Assembly: GCA_038045965.1 (NCBI GenBank)
Contig: JBBSXD010000008.1
Span: 1-21,278 of the forward strand
Source of the DNA: ARS1285 sp038045965
Lineage (GTDB): Archaea; Nanobdellota; Nanobdellia; Pacearchaeales; GW2011-AR1
Direction of reading: 5' to 3'
Length of the DNA stretch: 21,278 nucleotides
In this document: positions 1 to 8,577 of the stretch, piece by piece
Position numbering within the stretch: the stretch's first letter is position 1
Layout of the letters: each line of letters begins with the position of its first letter
Position numbers and translations under genes: made by a program
The notes under the pieces: generated by a model
What the model saw: the letters and a program-made list of their open reading frames with translations, nothing else
What the model was told of the DNA's origin: nothing
The model's database searches: none

Positions 1-127
1 ATTTTTCTTTCTTAAATCCATAAGGACAATGCTTACATCCACTTTCACAGCAATATCCTCTTTCTAATAAATACTTTTCAGTAAAAACTATTAATCCTTC
101 TTCATTAAAATAATAATCTTCTTCCAT
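1..127 (-). CDS. Cys-rich small protein, DUF5522-like (partial, runs off the left edge)
   Basis: An ATG at 127 opens a minus-strand frame that stays open to the window edge, giving 42 codons. The translation has an acidic, aromatic N-terminus (MEEDYYFNEEG) followed by a dense cysteine signature at about residues 25-38, RGYCCESGCKHCPYGF. That CC-x3-C-x2-C-P-Y-G-F pattern is what I know from the small DUF5522 family, which has no established biochemical function; the four cysteines suggest metal binding, which is inference. Only 4 nt separate it from the msrC stop at 132, so the two genes are probably cotranscribed, with msrC first. The stop codon lies outside the window. Confidence 0.72.
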   Translation of the reverse strand, partial: MEEDYYFNEEGLIVFTEKYLLERGYCCESGCKHCPYGFKKEK

Positions 128-131
128 TAAA

Positions 132-650
132 TTAATAGCTGTCAAGTAAGATGGGCATAATATATTTCTCTAAGAAATTTTTGTCGGTTTCATCAAAAGC
201 ATTAAACTCTTTAGAATCTATATCCAAAACAGCTATAACCATTCCATTCTCACCAAATAATGGAACAACAATTTCTGAATTTGAACTTTCATCACAAACT
301 ATATGCCCTGGAAATTCATGAACATTAGGAACAATTATTGTTTCTTTTTTTCTAACAGAAGTACCGCAAACTCCTTGATAACCAATGCCAGCACAAGCTG
401 GACTTCCTTGATAAGGTCCTACAACCATCTTACCTTCTTCAGCAAAATAAAATCCACACCAAAAATAATAAGGTAAATGACTTCTCAAAACTGAAGCAAC
501 AGTAGCCATTTTAGAAACAAGACTATCTACATCTTTAACTCTTTCATTAATTTCTTTCAAGGCCTTATTATAAAACTCAATTTTAATTTCTGCACTAGGA
601 ACAACTACCAGAGAAATTTTTCTAACTTTTTCAATATTTTTATTATCCAC
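132..650 (-). CDS. msrC: Free methionine-(R)-sulfoxide reductase (GAF-domain fRMsr)
   Basis: A 172-residue single GAF-domain protein, about the usual length for the YebR/MsrC family, which reduces free L-methionine-(R)-sulfoxide in the cytosol with a thioredoxin-like donor. The diagnostic block is clear: WCGFYF at 64-69, GPYQGSPAC at 78-86, GVCG at 93-96, FPGHIVCD at 113-120, then SEIVVPLF and the closing VLDIDS at 141-146. All three family cysteines are present (C86, C95, C119), so the enzyme should be catalytically competent. A TATA-like ATATATAAG at 671-679 sits 21-29 nt before the ATG, which suggests a leaderless or short-leader transcript that continues into the DUF5522-like gene. Confidence in the family is high; the symbol follows the bacterial name. 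Confidence 0.9.
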   Translation of the reverse strand: MDNKNIEKVRKISLVVVPSAEIKIEFYNKALKEINERVKDVDSLVSKMATVASVLRSHLPYYFWCGFYFAEEGKMVVGPYQGSPACAGIGYQGVCGTSVRKKETIIVPNVHEFPGHIVCDESSNSEIVVPLFGENGMVIAVLDIDSKEFNAFDETDKNFLEKYIMPILLDSY

Positions 651-670
651 AAATTATCAAACAAAACAAG

Positions 671-679
671 ATATATAAG
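671..679. promoter_or_regulatory. TATA-like box shared by msrC and the tctA relic
   Basis: The sequence ATATATAAG reads as a TATA element in both directions. It lies 21-29 nt before the msrC ATG at 650 (minus) and 23-31 nt before the relic ATG at 702 (plus). Both distances fit archaeal TATA spacing. Its function is inferred. Confidence 0.45.
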
Positions 680-701
680 TTTTGCTAGTTTTATATATTA
701 A

Positions 702-767
702 ATGATTTTTGAATTAATAATAGCTTTAACAATAGGCATTATCGCAGGAACTATAACAGGCTTTTGA
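702..767 (+). pseudogene. Truncated duplicate of the TctA/DUF112 gene start
   Basis: ATG at 702 opens a 21-codon frame reading MIFELIIALTIGIIAGTITGF and then TGA. It aligns without gaps to the first residues of the intact gene at 2128 (MIIEIIIALIIGIIAGTITGL), with 17 of 21 residues identical, and the DNA is recognisably related. The similarity ends at the GF/stop, where the intact gene continues TPGIHINL. A TATA-like box remains upstream. The relic is therefore the 5' end of a duplicated or older copy of the transporter gene, now separated from the working copy by about 1.36 kb holding the membrane-protein gene. Whether the peptide is made is unknown. Confidence 0.75.
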
Positions 768-804
768 AACATAAAAAGACAACATCATCATTAATTTTCT
801 GAAA

Positions 805-823
805 TTACGGATAAAATCCGTAA
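805..823. terminator. Perfect 8-bp hairpin, possible terminator
   Basis: TTACGGAT and ATCCGTAA are exact reverse complements separated by AAA. The hairpin lies about 95 nt beyond the stop of the minus-strand membrane-protein gene (919) and after the tctA relic, so it could end or insulate transcripts. A related sequence, GGATAAATCCGTAA, recurs at 2045-2058. No long T-run follows on either strand, so the terminator role is weak. Confidence 0.35.
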
Positions 824-918
824 CCATTTTATATTCAAATCATTAATTCAACTAACAAAATTATTAAAGAAAGAAAAACTGGGCGATAAGTAGATGATTA
901 CTCAAGTTATAACAATCA

Positions 919-1920
919 TCACAATTTTATATCTTTATGTCTTGACTTTAAAAAATAGAATAAAAAAGATAATTGTTCTGATAATAATCCCCAGAAAAAG
1001 AATAAAACTAGAGAACTAAAAAAGAGCATTGATAACACCAACGTATTCATGAATTGAAACTTTAAATTCCATAAACCCAAACCAATAATAATTAAAAAAG
1101 GAAAAGCTACAAGTGCACCGCTTCTAAACCAAATAAAGAATAAATTAGTTCTTTCTTTTTTCAGATATTGAAAAGATTCCTTAAAAGGAATGCCTTTATA
1201 TTTATCTTCTAATGCTATAATTGCAAGATTGGTATAGGTATAATATTTTAAGATTATGAATAATCCATATATAGATAACAACTTTATCGCATTTAAAAAA
1301 GAAGATGGAATATTTTTACTCTTTTCATCTTTAATAAAAAGTAAAATTACCCAAATTAAACTCAATATTGCTATAAAAGGAATTGAATAAACATAGTTTA
1401 TTATCATATCAAAAATAAAATTTTTATTTACCTTTAAAAATCTCCTCTGTAAAATTTCTCCTAAAGATAGATAACCCAAGATATAAAAAGAAAAACAAAT
1501 AAAACTTAATATATAAAAATAAATTGGATATATCCAAAATCCAAATTTTAAATTTTTTATTAAACTTAAAATAAAAAAACTTCTAAATTCAAATATTAAA
1601 AAAATAACAATTAAAAATACAGATATAATAAAGGGAATTATAAAAGAAATATTTTTCTTAATAATCTTCATTACATCAATATCTTGTTTAAAAGGGTGAG
1701 CAAAGTTATTCAAATAAGAATTTTCTCTAATTACTTTATACCTTTCTTTAAAATAATTTTTATCGGTAATCAATTTAATTAAAAAATAAAGAAATACTCC
1801 TCCAGAAATAATAAGCCCAAGAATTCCAATAATATAACCAGTACTTCCAATAAAGATTAACCCTATTGAAAGAAAAATAAATATTAAACATAGAAACATA
1901 GAAACAATTACTTGTTTCAA
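919..1920 (-). CDS. Unidentified multi-pass membrane protein
   Basis: I do not recognise this 333-residue protein. It is very hydrophobic, with roughly eight or nine predicted membrane segments: two near the N-terminus (about residues 5-50), a charged loop at 51-90, then segments near 93-111, 115-152, 171-195, 211-230 and 265-325, and a short basic tail. The charged stretch AIIALEDKYKGIPFKESFQYLKKERTN precedes the last segments. The start is uncertain. The listed start is TTG at 1920; an in-frame ATG lies at 1899, and the frame stays open upstream to about 1964, encoding a plausible IIEYEDKSW extension. A TATA-like TATTTAAATA at 1965-1974 would place transcription near 1942, inside that extension. 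It is divergent from the TctA-like gene. Transporter or integral membrane scaffold are both possible. Confidence 0.6.
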   Translation of the reverse strand: MKQVIVSMFLCLIFIFLSIGLIFIGSTGYIIGILGLIISGGVFLYFLIKLITDKNYFKERYKVIRENSYLNNFAHPFKQDIDVMKIIKKNISFIIPFIISVFLIVIFLIFEFRSFFILSLIKNLKFGFWIYPIYFYILSFICFSFYILGYLSLGEILQRRFLKVNKNFIFDMIINYVYSIPFIAILSLIWVILLFIKDEKSKNIPSSFLNAIKLLSIYGLFIILKYYTYTNLAIIALEDKYKGIPFKESFQYLKKERTNLFFIWFRSGALVAFPFLIIIGLGLWNLKFQFMNTLVLSMLFFSSLVLFFFWGLLSEQLSFLFYFLKSRHKDIKL

Positions 1921-2127
1921 CCAGGATTTATCTTCATATTCAATGATATTAAAATAAAAAACTTATTTAAATATTTTACTATAATTAATCTTGAACCTTT
2001 AGCAGTCTTTAAATATTCAATAATCTCAACCATTCAATAAAATTTGGATAAATCCGTAATACAGAAAAGTAATCAACAATCTAACAGACACAATAAATAA
2101 TTTATACTGAGAATGTAACATAAAGCT
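1921..2127. promoter_or_regulatory. Divergent promoter region
   Basis: This 207-nt AT-rich spacer separates two divergent genes. A TATA-like TATTTAAATA at 1965-1974 faces the membrane-protein gene. AATTTATACT at 2099-2108 lies about 20-29 nt before the TctA ATG at 2128, consistent with a leaderless start. A minus-strand 38-codon frame from ATG 2033 (MVEIIEYLKTAKGS...) is present but has no clear promoter or family match. Confidence 0.5.
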
Positions 2128-3354
2128 ATGATTATTGAAATTATCATAGCTTTAATCATCGGTATAATAGCCGGAACTATAACAGGCTTAACTCCAGGAA
2201 TTCATATCAATCTTATAGCACTAATCACAATAAGTTTTTCAGAAACTTTATTAAAAATAACAACGCCAATAATTTTAGCAATTTTTATAACCTCTATGGC
2301 TATAACTCATACTTTTTTGGATTTCATTCCTTCTATATTTCTAGGAGCTCCAAACGAAGATTCTTTTTTATCAGTTCTACCAGGACATAAATTACTTTTA
2401 GAAGGAAGAGGGTATTATGCAATCATCTTCACATTATATGGAAGCTTGTCAGCTTTATTTATCATTTTATTTTTTACTCCGTTTTTTATTTTTTTAGTTC
2501 CTTTTATATATTCAAAAATTCAAAAAATAATTCCATTTATTTTAATTATAGTTTGTTTTCTTTTAATTTATTCTGACAAAGAAAAAAAAATTTCATCTTT
2601 TTTTATATTTTTAATGGCTGGATTTTTAGGTATAGCTTCTCTTAATTTAAATGTTAAAGAACCGTTATTGCCTTTGCTGACTGGATTATTTGGTGCTAGT
2701 AATCTTATAATAAGTATAAATCAAAAAACTATTATTCCAGAACAAAGAATTAATTCTATAAAAAATATAAAACTCTCAATAAATTCTATACTGAAATCTT
2801 CGCTAGCTTCTATGATTTCTGCTCCATTTACTGCCTTTTTACCAGCCATAGGAACCGCTCAATCAGCTTTGATAGGCAGATATTTTCTAAACATAAGAGA
2901 TCAAAGAGAATTTCTATTTCTAATAGGTGCCGTAAATACTATTATGATGGGATTGTCATTCATAACCTTATATTCTATAAACAAAACTAGAACTGGAGCT
3001 TCGGCAGCTATATCTCAACTAATTCCCGAGTTAACTTTAAATCATTTATTTATTATTGGATCTACAATAATAATTTCTGGATTTTTATCTTTTATCATAG
3101 CCGTTAATATATCAAAAATAGCTTCTAAAAATATACATAAAATAGCTTATCATAAATTATCAAAAATAATTTTATATATATTAATTTTAATGATTTTTAT
3201 TTTCTCTGATAACACTTTTGAAGGAAGAATAATATCTTTATTGATATTTATAACTTCCACTTCATTAGGAATATTTACTATATCTTCAAACATTAAAAGA
3301 ATGCATTTAATGGGTTGTTTATTAGTACCAACTATTTTATTTTATTTATTATAA
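2128..3354 (+). CDS. TctA-family (DUF112, archaeal type) membrane protein
   Basis: A 408-residue integral membrane protein with about ten hydrophobic segments. It carries archaeal DUF112/TctA signatures: IAGTITGLTPGIHINL at 14-29, then FLGAPNEDSFLSVLPGHKLLLEGRGYY around residues 71-98, and a second conserved region AFLPAIGTAQSALIG in the middle of the protein that mirrors the first, as expected from the family's internal duplication. TctA proteins form the large membrane subunit of tripartite tricarboxylate transporters in bacteria. The archaeal members usually stand alone, as here, with no TctB or TctC nearby, so substrate and coupling are unknown. A TATA-like box at 2099-2108 suggests a leaderless mRNA. 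A truncated copy of its 5' end lies at 702-767. Confidence 0.82.
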   Translation: MIIEIIIALIIGIIAGTITGLTPGIHINLIALITISFSETLLKITTPIILAIFITSMAITHTFLDFIPSIFLGAPNEDSFLSVLPGHKLLLEGRGYYAIIFTLYGSLSALFIILFFTPFFIFLVPFIYSKIQKIIPFILIIVCFLLIYSDKEKKISSFFIFLMAGFLGIASLNLNVKEPLLPLLTGLFGASNLIISINQKTIIPEQRINSIKNIKLSINSILKSSLASMISAPFTAFLPAIGTAQSALIGRYFLNIRDQREFLFLIGAVNTIMMGLSFITLYSINKTRTGASAAISQLIPELTLNHLFIIGSTIIISGFLSFIIAVNISKIASKNIHKIAYHKLSKIILYILILMIFIFSDNTFEGRIISLLIFITSTSLGIFTISSNIKRMHLMGCLLVPTILFYLL

Positions 3355-3400
3355 AGAAGATTTAAAACTAAATGATTCCTCCAATGAACCTAACTCTCAT

Positions 3401-3574
3401 CTAACAATTTCTTTTGTATTTATTCTCAACATCTCCAACAATTCCCCCATCTAATCTCTCAAGAGTAACTCTAGACAATACTTTATCTTCTATAAATGAG
3501 TTTAATAATGATAAAACATTTTTAGGATATATCCTACCATATCAATATCATTAAAAACATTTACATCCAAATTG
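3401..3574 (-). pseudogene. Possible decayed gene fragment after purF
   Basis: The 220-nt spacer between TctA and the purF-like gene holds a minus-strand stretch with coding character but no start. One frame runs past the purF stop as DNLDVNVFNDIDMVGYI. A different frame continues PKNVLSLLNSFIEDKVLSR and then VTLERLDGGIVGDVENKYK, ending at a stop at 3401-3403. Joining them needs one frameshift near 3525-3535. I recognise no family. It may be a relic, a sequencing error in a small real gene, or chance. Confidence 0.25.
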
Positions 3575-5029
3575 TCATGATAAATTAAATTGAACTAATT
3601 TTTTTAATTCTTCCTCTTTAACAGGATTTGGTTCTCCTATACAAAAAGCACAAAAATCTTCTAACTTAGTTCTATTTGCTTTCTCCATTCCTTCTTTACT
3701 GATAAAATAAATATCATCAAATCCATTTTGATTTGCAAAAATTTTTAATTCTGATAAATTTTTTATTTTTCTGGATAAAAAGTCATCATTTTCAGGCATG
3801 TCTATTCCAAATGGACAATGATGTTTTATCCCATTAATTTCTGGTCCTATCAAAGGAGTTGCAACTGCAAGAGCAATATATTTTGCTCCAGCTTCCCTAA
3901 TCTTTTTTGCAGCATAGGGAGCATTATTGAATCTAACAACTGAATCATCACAAACTAAAACTTTCGCTCCATTAATATTTATATTATCTCTTACAAACAA
4001 ATTATTTCCAATAGACTTAGCTCTTTCTTCTAAAGTTGGATTTAAAAAAGACCTTTCATTATCTAATTTATAAAAAATATTAACTAATTTTTTATTAACT
4101 TTTCCAGCATATCCTCTTGCTACATCTTCTGGAGCATTTGGAATATAACTAACAATATCTATTTCTGGAAAAAATTCTTCTGCTAAAACTTCTCCTAATC
4201 TTAATCTTATATTTTGATTAGTCATTCCTTCAAAAGAAGATAAATTACTTCCTAAATAATGTCTCTCAAAAAAACAAGGTCTTGCTTTATCACTTGAAAC
4301 AATTTTACTATCAAAATTAGTTCCGTTTGGAGGAATCTCTAAAATTTCTCCAGCAAATAATTCTCTAATAGGTTTTCCTCCAATATTTATTATTGCTACA
4401 TCTTCTGAACTTGCAATTAATCTTCCATCTTTTTTACCTATCCATAAAGGTCTTATGCCATATCTATCTTTAAAAATATAAACTTTTTTATCATTTTTAT
4501 TTCTAAAATCTAAAATTCCTGCAGCATATGATGCAGGAAAAGTTTCTATTGTTTTTTCTAAACCATTATTAACATAAAATTCTAATAATATATCACTATC
4601 TGTTTTTCCTTTAGAAGGAACCATTCCAATTAAATTACCATTATGAACTAATGATTGATTTGCTCTTCGTATTATGATATGTCTTCGTGCAGGAGCATCA
4701 TACTTTTTCTTGCAAGTTAATTCATTTCCTAAATATCTAGGTAAAGCTCCGTCAAATAATTCCCCTTTAGTTTTCCCTCTATTAGTACTATATCTTATTT
4801 CTCCCATAAATAAAATTCCTCCATCAAGTAATTTACTTGCAGTCTCAAGGGAAAAATCTCTCACTTTACCTTCCCATCTTAAAACATCTATATATCCATC
4901 ATCATTCATACAAGCAATTCCTGCAGAATCCTGTCCTCTATGTTGTAAATTTATTAAACCATTATAAACATCATGCAAAGAATGAGCAATAAAAATCCCG
5001 CACTTGCTATCAGTTTCTCTATATCCCAT
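3575..5029 (-). CDS. purF: Amidophosphoribosyltransferase (PurF family, divergent PRPP loop)
   Basis: A 484-residue enzyme of the family that makes phosphoribosylamine from PRPP and glutamine, the first committed purine step. The N-terminal Ntn glutaminase domain has a nine-residue propeptide before the nucleophile (MGYRETDSK then C10-GIF), with HRGQDSAGIA at 30-39, GEIRYST at 76-82 and HNGNL at 129-133. The C-terminal PRTase domain has VLVCDDSVVRFNNA at 357-370, where typical PurF reads DDSIVRGTT; the GTT part of the loop is replaced by FNN. Four cysteines sit where Bacillus-type PurF binds its 4Fe-4S cluster: C252 (PCFFE), C405 (HHCPFGID), C460 and C463 (CAFC). It lies 53 nt after DP2 in the same direction, with a possible promoter of its own around 5050-5066. 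Family assignment is strong; the exact activity is less certain because of the loop change. Confidence 0.82.
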   Translation of the reverse strand: MGYRETDSKCGIFIAHSLHDVYNGLINLQHRGQDSAGIACMNDDGYIDVLRWEGKVRDFSLETASKLLDGGILFMGEIRYSTNRGKTKGELFDGALPRYLGNELTCKKKYDAPARRHIIIRRANQSLVHNGNLIGMVPSKGKTDSDILLEFYVNNGLEKTIETFPASYAAGILDFRNKNDKKVYIFKDRYGIRPLWIGKKDGRLIASSEDVAIINIGGKPIRELFAGEILEIPPNGTNFDSKIVSSDKARPCFFERHYLGSNLSSFEGMTNQNIRLRLGEVLAEEFFPEIDIVSYIPNAPEDVARGYAGKVNKKLVNIFYKLDNERSFLNPTLEERAKSIGNNLFVRDNININGAKVLVCDDSVVRFNNAPYAAKKIREAGAKYIALAVATPLIGPEINGIKHHCPFGIDMPENDDFLSRKIKNLSELKIFANQNGFDDIYFISKEGMEKANRTKLEDFCAFCIGEPNPVKEEELKKLVQFNLS

Positions 5030-5082
5030 AAAAAAAATAATTAATTTGAATTTTTAAATAATTATGAGATAAAAAGTATATT

Positions 5083-8000
5083 TCAAAACCATTTATCTAT
5101 ACTCTCTTGCTTCTCATCATCTTTCCCAAAAATGCTTTCTATATATTTCTTAGTTAATTCCAAATCTTGTTTTATATAAACTGGAACATCATAATTTTTA
5201 GCTAAATCTAAACCAGGCTCTAAATATTTAATTATACTTCCATAACTTATAGTAAATATTAATTTAGGATTATTACATACTTTACATTTTCCGTTTAAAG
5301 GTACTCTTCTATAAATTTCATTACATTTTCCACATCTAAAACTTTGTTGAGTAAATTTTCTTAAATTACCTTTTAAATCTTTCATAAAATGTCTTTCTAT
5401 TATTAATCTCGCGACATCATTATGGTCCACAGATCTTAATTTTTCACATAACATCATTTGATATTTAACTTTTTCTTTCATACTAGGCAAGATTTTATAA
5501 GCACTGCAAATAGCTCCTTGATTAATATTTTCAATATCGTGAGTAAACCCAGTATTAACATATGGGTCTTCTAATTTAGCAATTCTTTTTTTTACAGTTT
5601 CTATATCTACTTTTGAAGAATGATTTCTATTTTCAGCTAATTGATACAATTCTAAAGGATAATTATTTACTAACTCAAAATCTAAAATTTGATCGTCTAC
5701 TTCTTTAGCCAAAATCTTCCCATTCAAAACCATTGGAGCATCTTGAGTAGCACCTCTATGAGTCGATAAAAATTTTCTTGAGAAATTTATTAAAACATCT
5801 AACAATAACATCATAGCTGCTTCATCTCCATCACAATCTCTTCTCATAGCGGCATGTAAATATGGGCTAGCAACTAAACCTTGAATTTTTGTAAAACCTA
5901 TAAATCTACATATAACTCCTGCACAATTATGTGGAGACATACAAACTCCTAAATGACCTATTAAATCAGTTCTATCTTTAATATTAAAAAATCTATTTAA
6001 TCCATAAAATTTTTCTAATAAATCATCAATATATTTTGAAACATTTATTAAAAAATCATCCCCCCTCTCATCTCCAGATTCATCATTACATGGAATAAGT
6101 ATATCATGAGGCTTTAATTCTAAAATTTGATTTTCATTTACCAATTCATTTCCTTTATAATCTTTAATATAACCTAGCTCTTTTAATTTATCTACACCAA
6201 CTTCAATTTCTTTTGGTCTAAAATGAGTTAATGGAATCTCAGTCATATCATATCTTATAGTCCCATCTTTATTTACACAAAGATTATATTTAGATCTTAA
6301 AATTCCTTTAACAATATTTTCCACATCATGATTTTGAGAACTAGTGCCTCTAACCCCCTTAATCATCACGGGCATTTCATTTTTTAATAAACCTAATTTT
6401 TCTCTAGCTTTATCATAATAATAATTTATATCTATTGACTTATTTTTAAAACTATTACCAATTTGATGAAAAGAACATTTATCATTAACTTCTCTATTAC
6501 ATAATTTACAATAATATCTACTTTTAGTTTCATGTCCACAATTTTCACATGATTTATAAATAGTTTCTTTTGCGCATTTCTCACAATAATTAAATGGAAA
6601 TTCTCCATTAATCACTCCTCCCTCTAAGGATTCGTTGATACTTCTCAATCTTCCCCCTTCTTTTCCAACAGGAAAAATAATATTGGGGCTACCTGTTAAT
6701 TTACGCATCTTAGCCTTTTCAGGTCTTCCCATTCTAGCACCTATAAATTCTCCAGATTTATCTTTAATATGAAATTTAGAAATTTCATTTATTATTTTTA
6801 ATATTTTTTCACCTTCAGATTCTCCTTCTAATAATAATTCTTCTTTCTTTTTAAAAACATAATCTATATGTATCTCTCCAATAAAATTTAAAGGAAAACC
6901 TAAATTAATTAATAATCCATTAGTTTCATTTAATTCTAATATAACATTTTCTACACTTATGCTATGTTCTATTCCTAACAATTCCAATGCCCTTTTACCA
7001 ACTTTAAATCTTTCTTTTTCCGAATTATTATAAGGAAAAATTAATTTATTATTAGTAACTTTTGAATGATTTAACCAATCTATAAAACCTATAAATTGTT
7101 CATAATTTATTTGAGTCCAATAATAAATATAATTGGGATATAGAGAAACATTAAATTTCTCACTTAATTCGACAGCTTCCTGAAAACTAATGTCAAATTC
7201 ATTAGTTATATTATATCCCTTATTTTCTAAATCTAATTTCCACCATTCTTCTACATATCCAGGACAAATTAAAATAGCATTTCTATTTATTACATCTCCT
7301 AGAGGAACTAATATATCTCCTAAATAAATTATTTCTTCTATATTGCTATATAATTCTTTTCCTTCATCATAACTTTTTATTTTTTTAACATTCCCATTTT
7401 TTAATTTAACAATGGGCCCCTCAATTTTATCACAAGAAGTAACTACGCACCCTTTAGTGGGCTTTTCTATTTTTAACTGAGTTCCTATTGCAATAAAATT
7501 ATTTGTAATAGCCATAGTTGCAGGATGTATACTAACTGCACTAAAACCAGCAGCCCTGCTTCTACCGTATCTAAATCTAAATCCTTTTCCAGGATGTCCA
7601 AAAACAGGTCTTCCAGCTACTAAATCTTTTATATAAGTTGGACTATCATCAGTTTTACCCATCTCTCTTTTTTCATGTAATTCAACATAATCTTCAAGCC
7701 ATTCCCAATCATTTATGTTAAGCCCATTTTTCTGAATACTTCTTAAAATTCTTAATCCTTTTTTTGCTTTCTGAGCTAATCCTTCTCCAACAACTAAACA
7801 AAAACCACCTCTAATAAAATCAGTTTCTATTCTTGATAGATTTTTATGATTTGACACTTCTCTATTTTCAGTTGGATCACCTGTAATTTGAATTGGACAA
7901 TTTTTAATCAGAAAATAAGTCTCATTTTCTGTTGGTAAATACTGTAAATTAGTTATTCTCTCATGATAATCATATAATTCTGTTACTGCTCTTTTACATT

Positions 8001-8577
8001 CCTCTTCAGTTGGATCATATTTTACATATCCAAACAATTGTCTTATATAATCAATTAAAATAACACTTACACAAGTAGCGGTAGTACCTGCACTTCTTAT
8101 TGGTCCTGAAAAAAAAGCTTTTATATAATTTTCTCCTAATTTAGTTTTTCCAGTTTTTAATTCAGTGTATCCTTCTATTGGACTAGATACTACTCCTAAA
8201 GTTGTATAAGCAAAACCAACTCTAATTCCCGCATCCATAGCTTCTAATTGGGTATCAAATTTGCAAAATTTTTCTTTAGCTATTTCTTCGGCTATAACAA
8301 AACTAACAGTATTATCTAAAGCTCCATATTTTTTTTCTAATTCTATAATCCTATTTATAATCAATTCGTTATCTAATTGAGAATATTTACTAGCTATCAA
8401 CTTAACTACTTTGGCAGCCATTGTTAAAGCAAGAGGGACTTCAACATTATTGCTGGGATCTAATCCTTTTTTCCTAGCTTCATTAGCTATTTTATAACTC
8501 TCATTAATTTTCTGGCTTAAACAATTAAAATATTTTTCAGTTTGATCATTTAAACTATTATCCATAAATACCCCCAT
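5083..8577 (-). CDS. polC: DNA polymerase II (PolD) large subunit DP2
   Basis: A 1164-residue catalytic subunit of archaeal replicative DNA polymerase D, intein-free. The N-terminal region is family-typical (SSPIEGYTEL at 131-140, FFSGPIRSAGTT at 155-166, GRPVFGHPGKGFRFRYGRSR at 322-341). Cysteine clusters follow at 665-701 (CEKC, CENC, CKLC, C701) and at 1082-1101 (CGKC, CKVC). The barrel motif MSPHNCAGVICRFIGFT at 880-896 precedes the catalytic loop RRDCDGDEAAMMLLLD at 912-927, giving D914, D916 and D918. In Pyrococcus the first of these is, as I recall, asparagine. The last residues QESIDKWF fit a PCNA-binding PIP box (Q1157, I1160, W1163, F1164). The start is ambiguous: M1 at 8577 overlaps the HD gene by 20 nt, while M5 at 8565 overlaps by 8 nt and has GGGGGT just upstream. 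It is translationally linked to the HD gene. Confidence 0.96.
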   Translation of the reverse strand: MGVFMDNSLNDQTEKYFNCLSQKINESYKIANEARKKGLDPSNNVEVPLALTMAAKVVKLIASKYSQLDNELIINRIIELEKKYGALDNTVSFVIAEEIAKEKFCKFDTQLEAMDAGIRVGFAYTTLGVVSSPIEGYTELKTGKTKLGENYIKAFFSGPIRSAGTTATCVSVILIDYIRQLFGYVKYDPTEEECKRAVTELYDYHERITNLQYLPTENETYFLIKNCPIQITGDPTENREVSNHKNLSRIETDFIRGGFCLVVGEGLAQKAKKGLRILRSIQKNGLNINDWEWLEDYVELHEKREMGKTDDSPTYIKDLVAGRPVFGHPGKGFRFRYGRSRAAGFSAVSIHPATMAITNNFIAIGTQLKIEKPTKGCVVTSCDKIEGPIVKLKNGNVKKIKSYDEGKELYSNIEEIIYLGDILVPLGDVINRNAILICPGYVEEWWKLDLENKGYNITNEFDISFQEAVELSEKFNVSLYPNYIYYWTQINYEQFIGFIDWLNHSKVTNNKLIFPYNNSEKERFKVGKRALELLGIEHSISVENVILELNETNGLLINLGFPLNFIGEIHIDYVFKKKEELLLEGESEGEKILKIINEISKFHIKDKSGEFIGARMGRPEKAKMRKLTGSPNIIFPVGKEGGRLRSINESLEGGVINGEFPFNYCEKCAKETIYKSCENCGHETKSRYYCKLCNREVNDKCSFHQIGNSFKNKSIDINYYYDKAREKLGLLKNEMPVMIKGVRGTSSQNHDVENIVKGILRSKYNLCVNKDGTIRYDMTEIPLTHFRPKEIEVGVDKLKELGYIKDYKGNELVNENQILELKPHDILIPCNDESGDERGDDFLINVSKYIDDLLEKFYGLNRFFNIKDRTDLIGHLGVCMSPHNCAGVICRFIGFTKIQGLVASPYLHAAMRRDCDGDEAAMMLLLDVLINFSRKFLSTHRGATQDAPMVLNGKILAKEVDDQILDFELVNNYPLELYQLAENRNHSSKVDIETVKKRIAKLEDPYVNTGFTHDIENINQGAICSAYKILPSMKEKVKYQMMLCEKLRSVDHNDVARLIIERHFMKDLKGNLRKFTQQSFRCGKCNEIYRRVPLNGKCKVCNNPKLIFTISYGSIIKYLEPGLDLAKNYDVPVYIKQDLELTKKYIESIFGKDDEKQESIDKWF

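Noticed and set aside
4674..4967. Plus-strand open frame of 97 codons inside purF
   Set aside because: It is antisense to a well-conserved glutaminase domain and has no family motif; a shadow of the real gene.
5083..8577. Intein in DP2, as in some Pyrococcus homologues
   Set aside because: The protein has the length of an intein-free DP2 and the catalytic region is uninterrupted.
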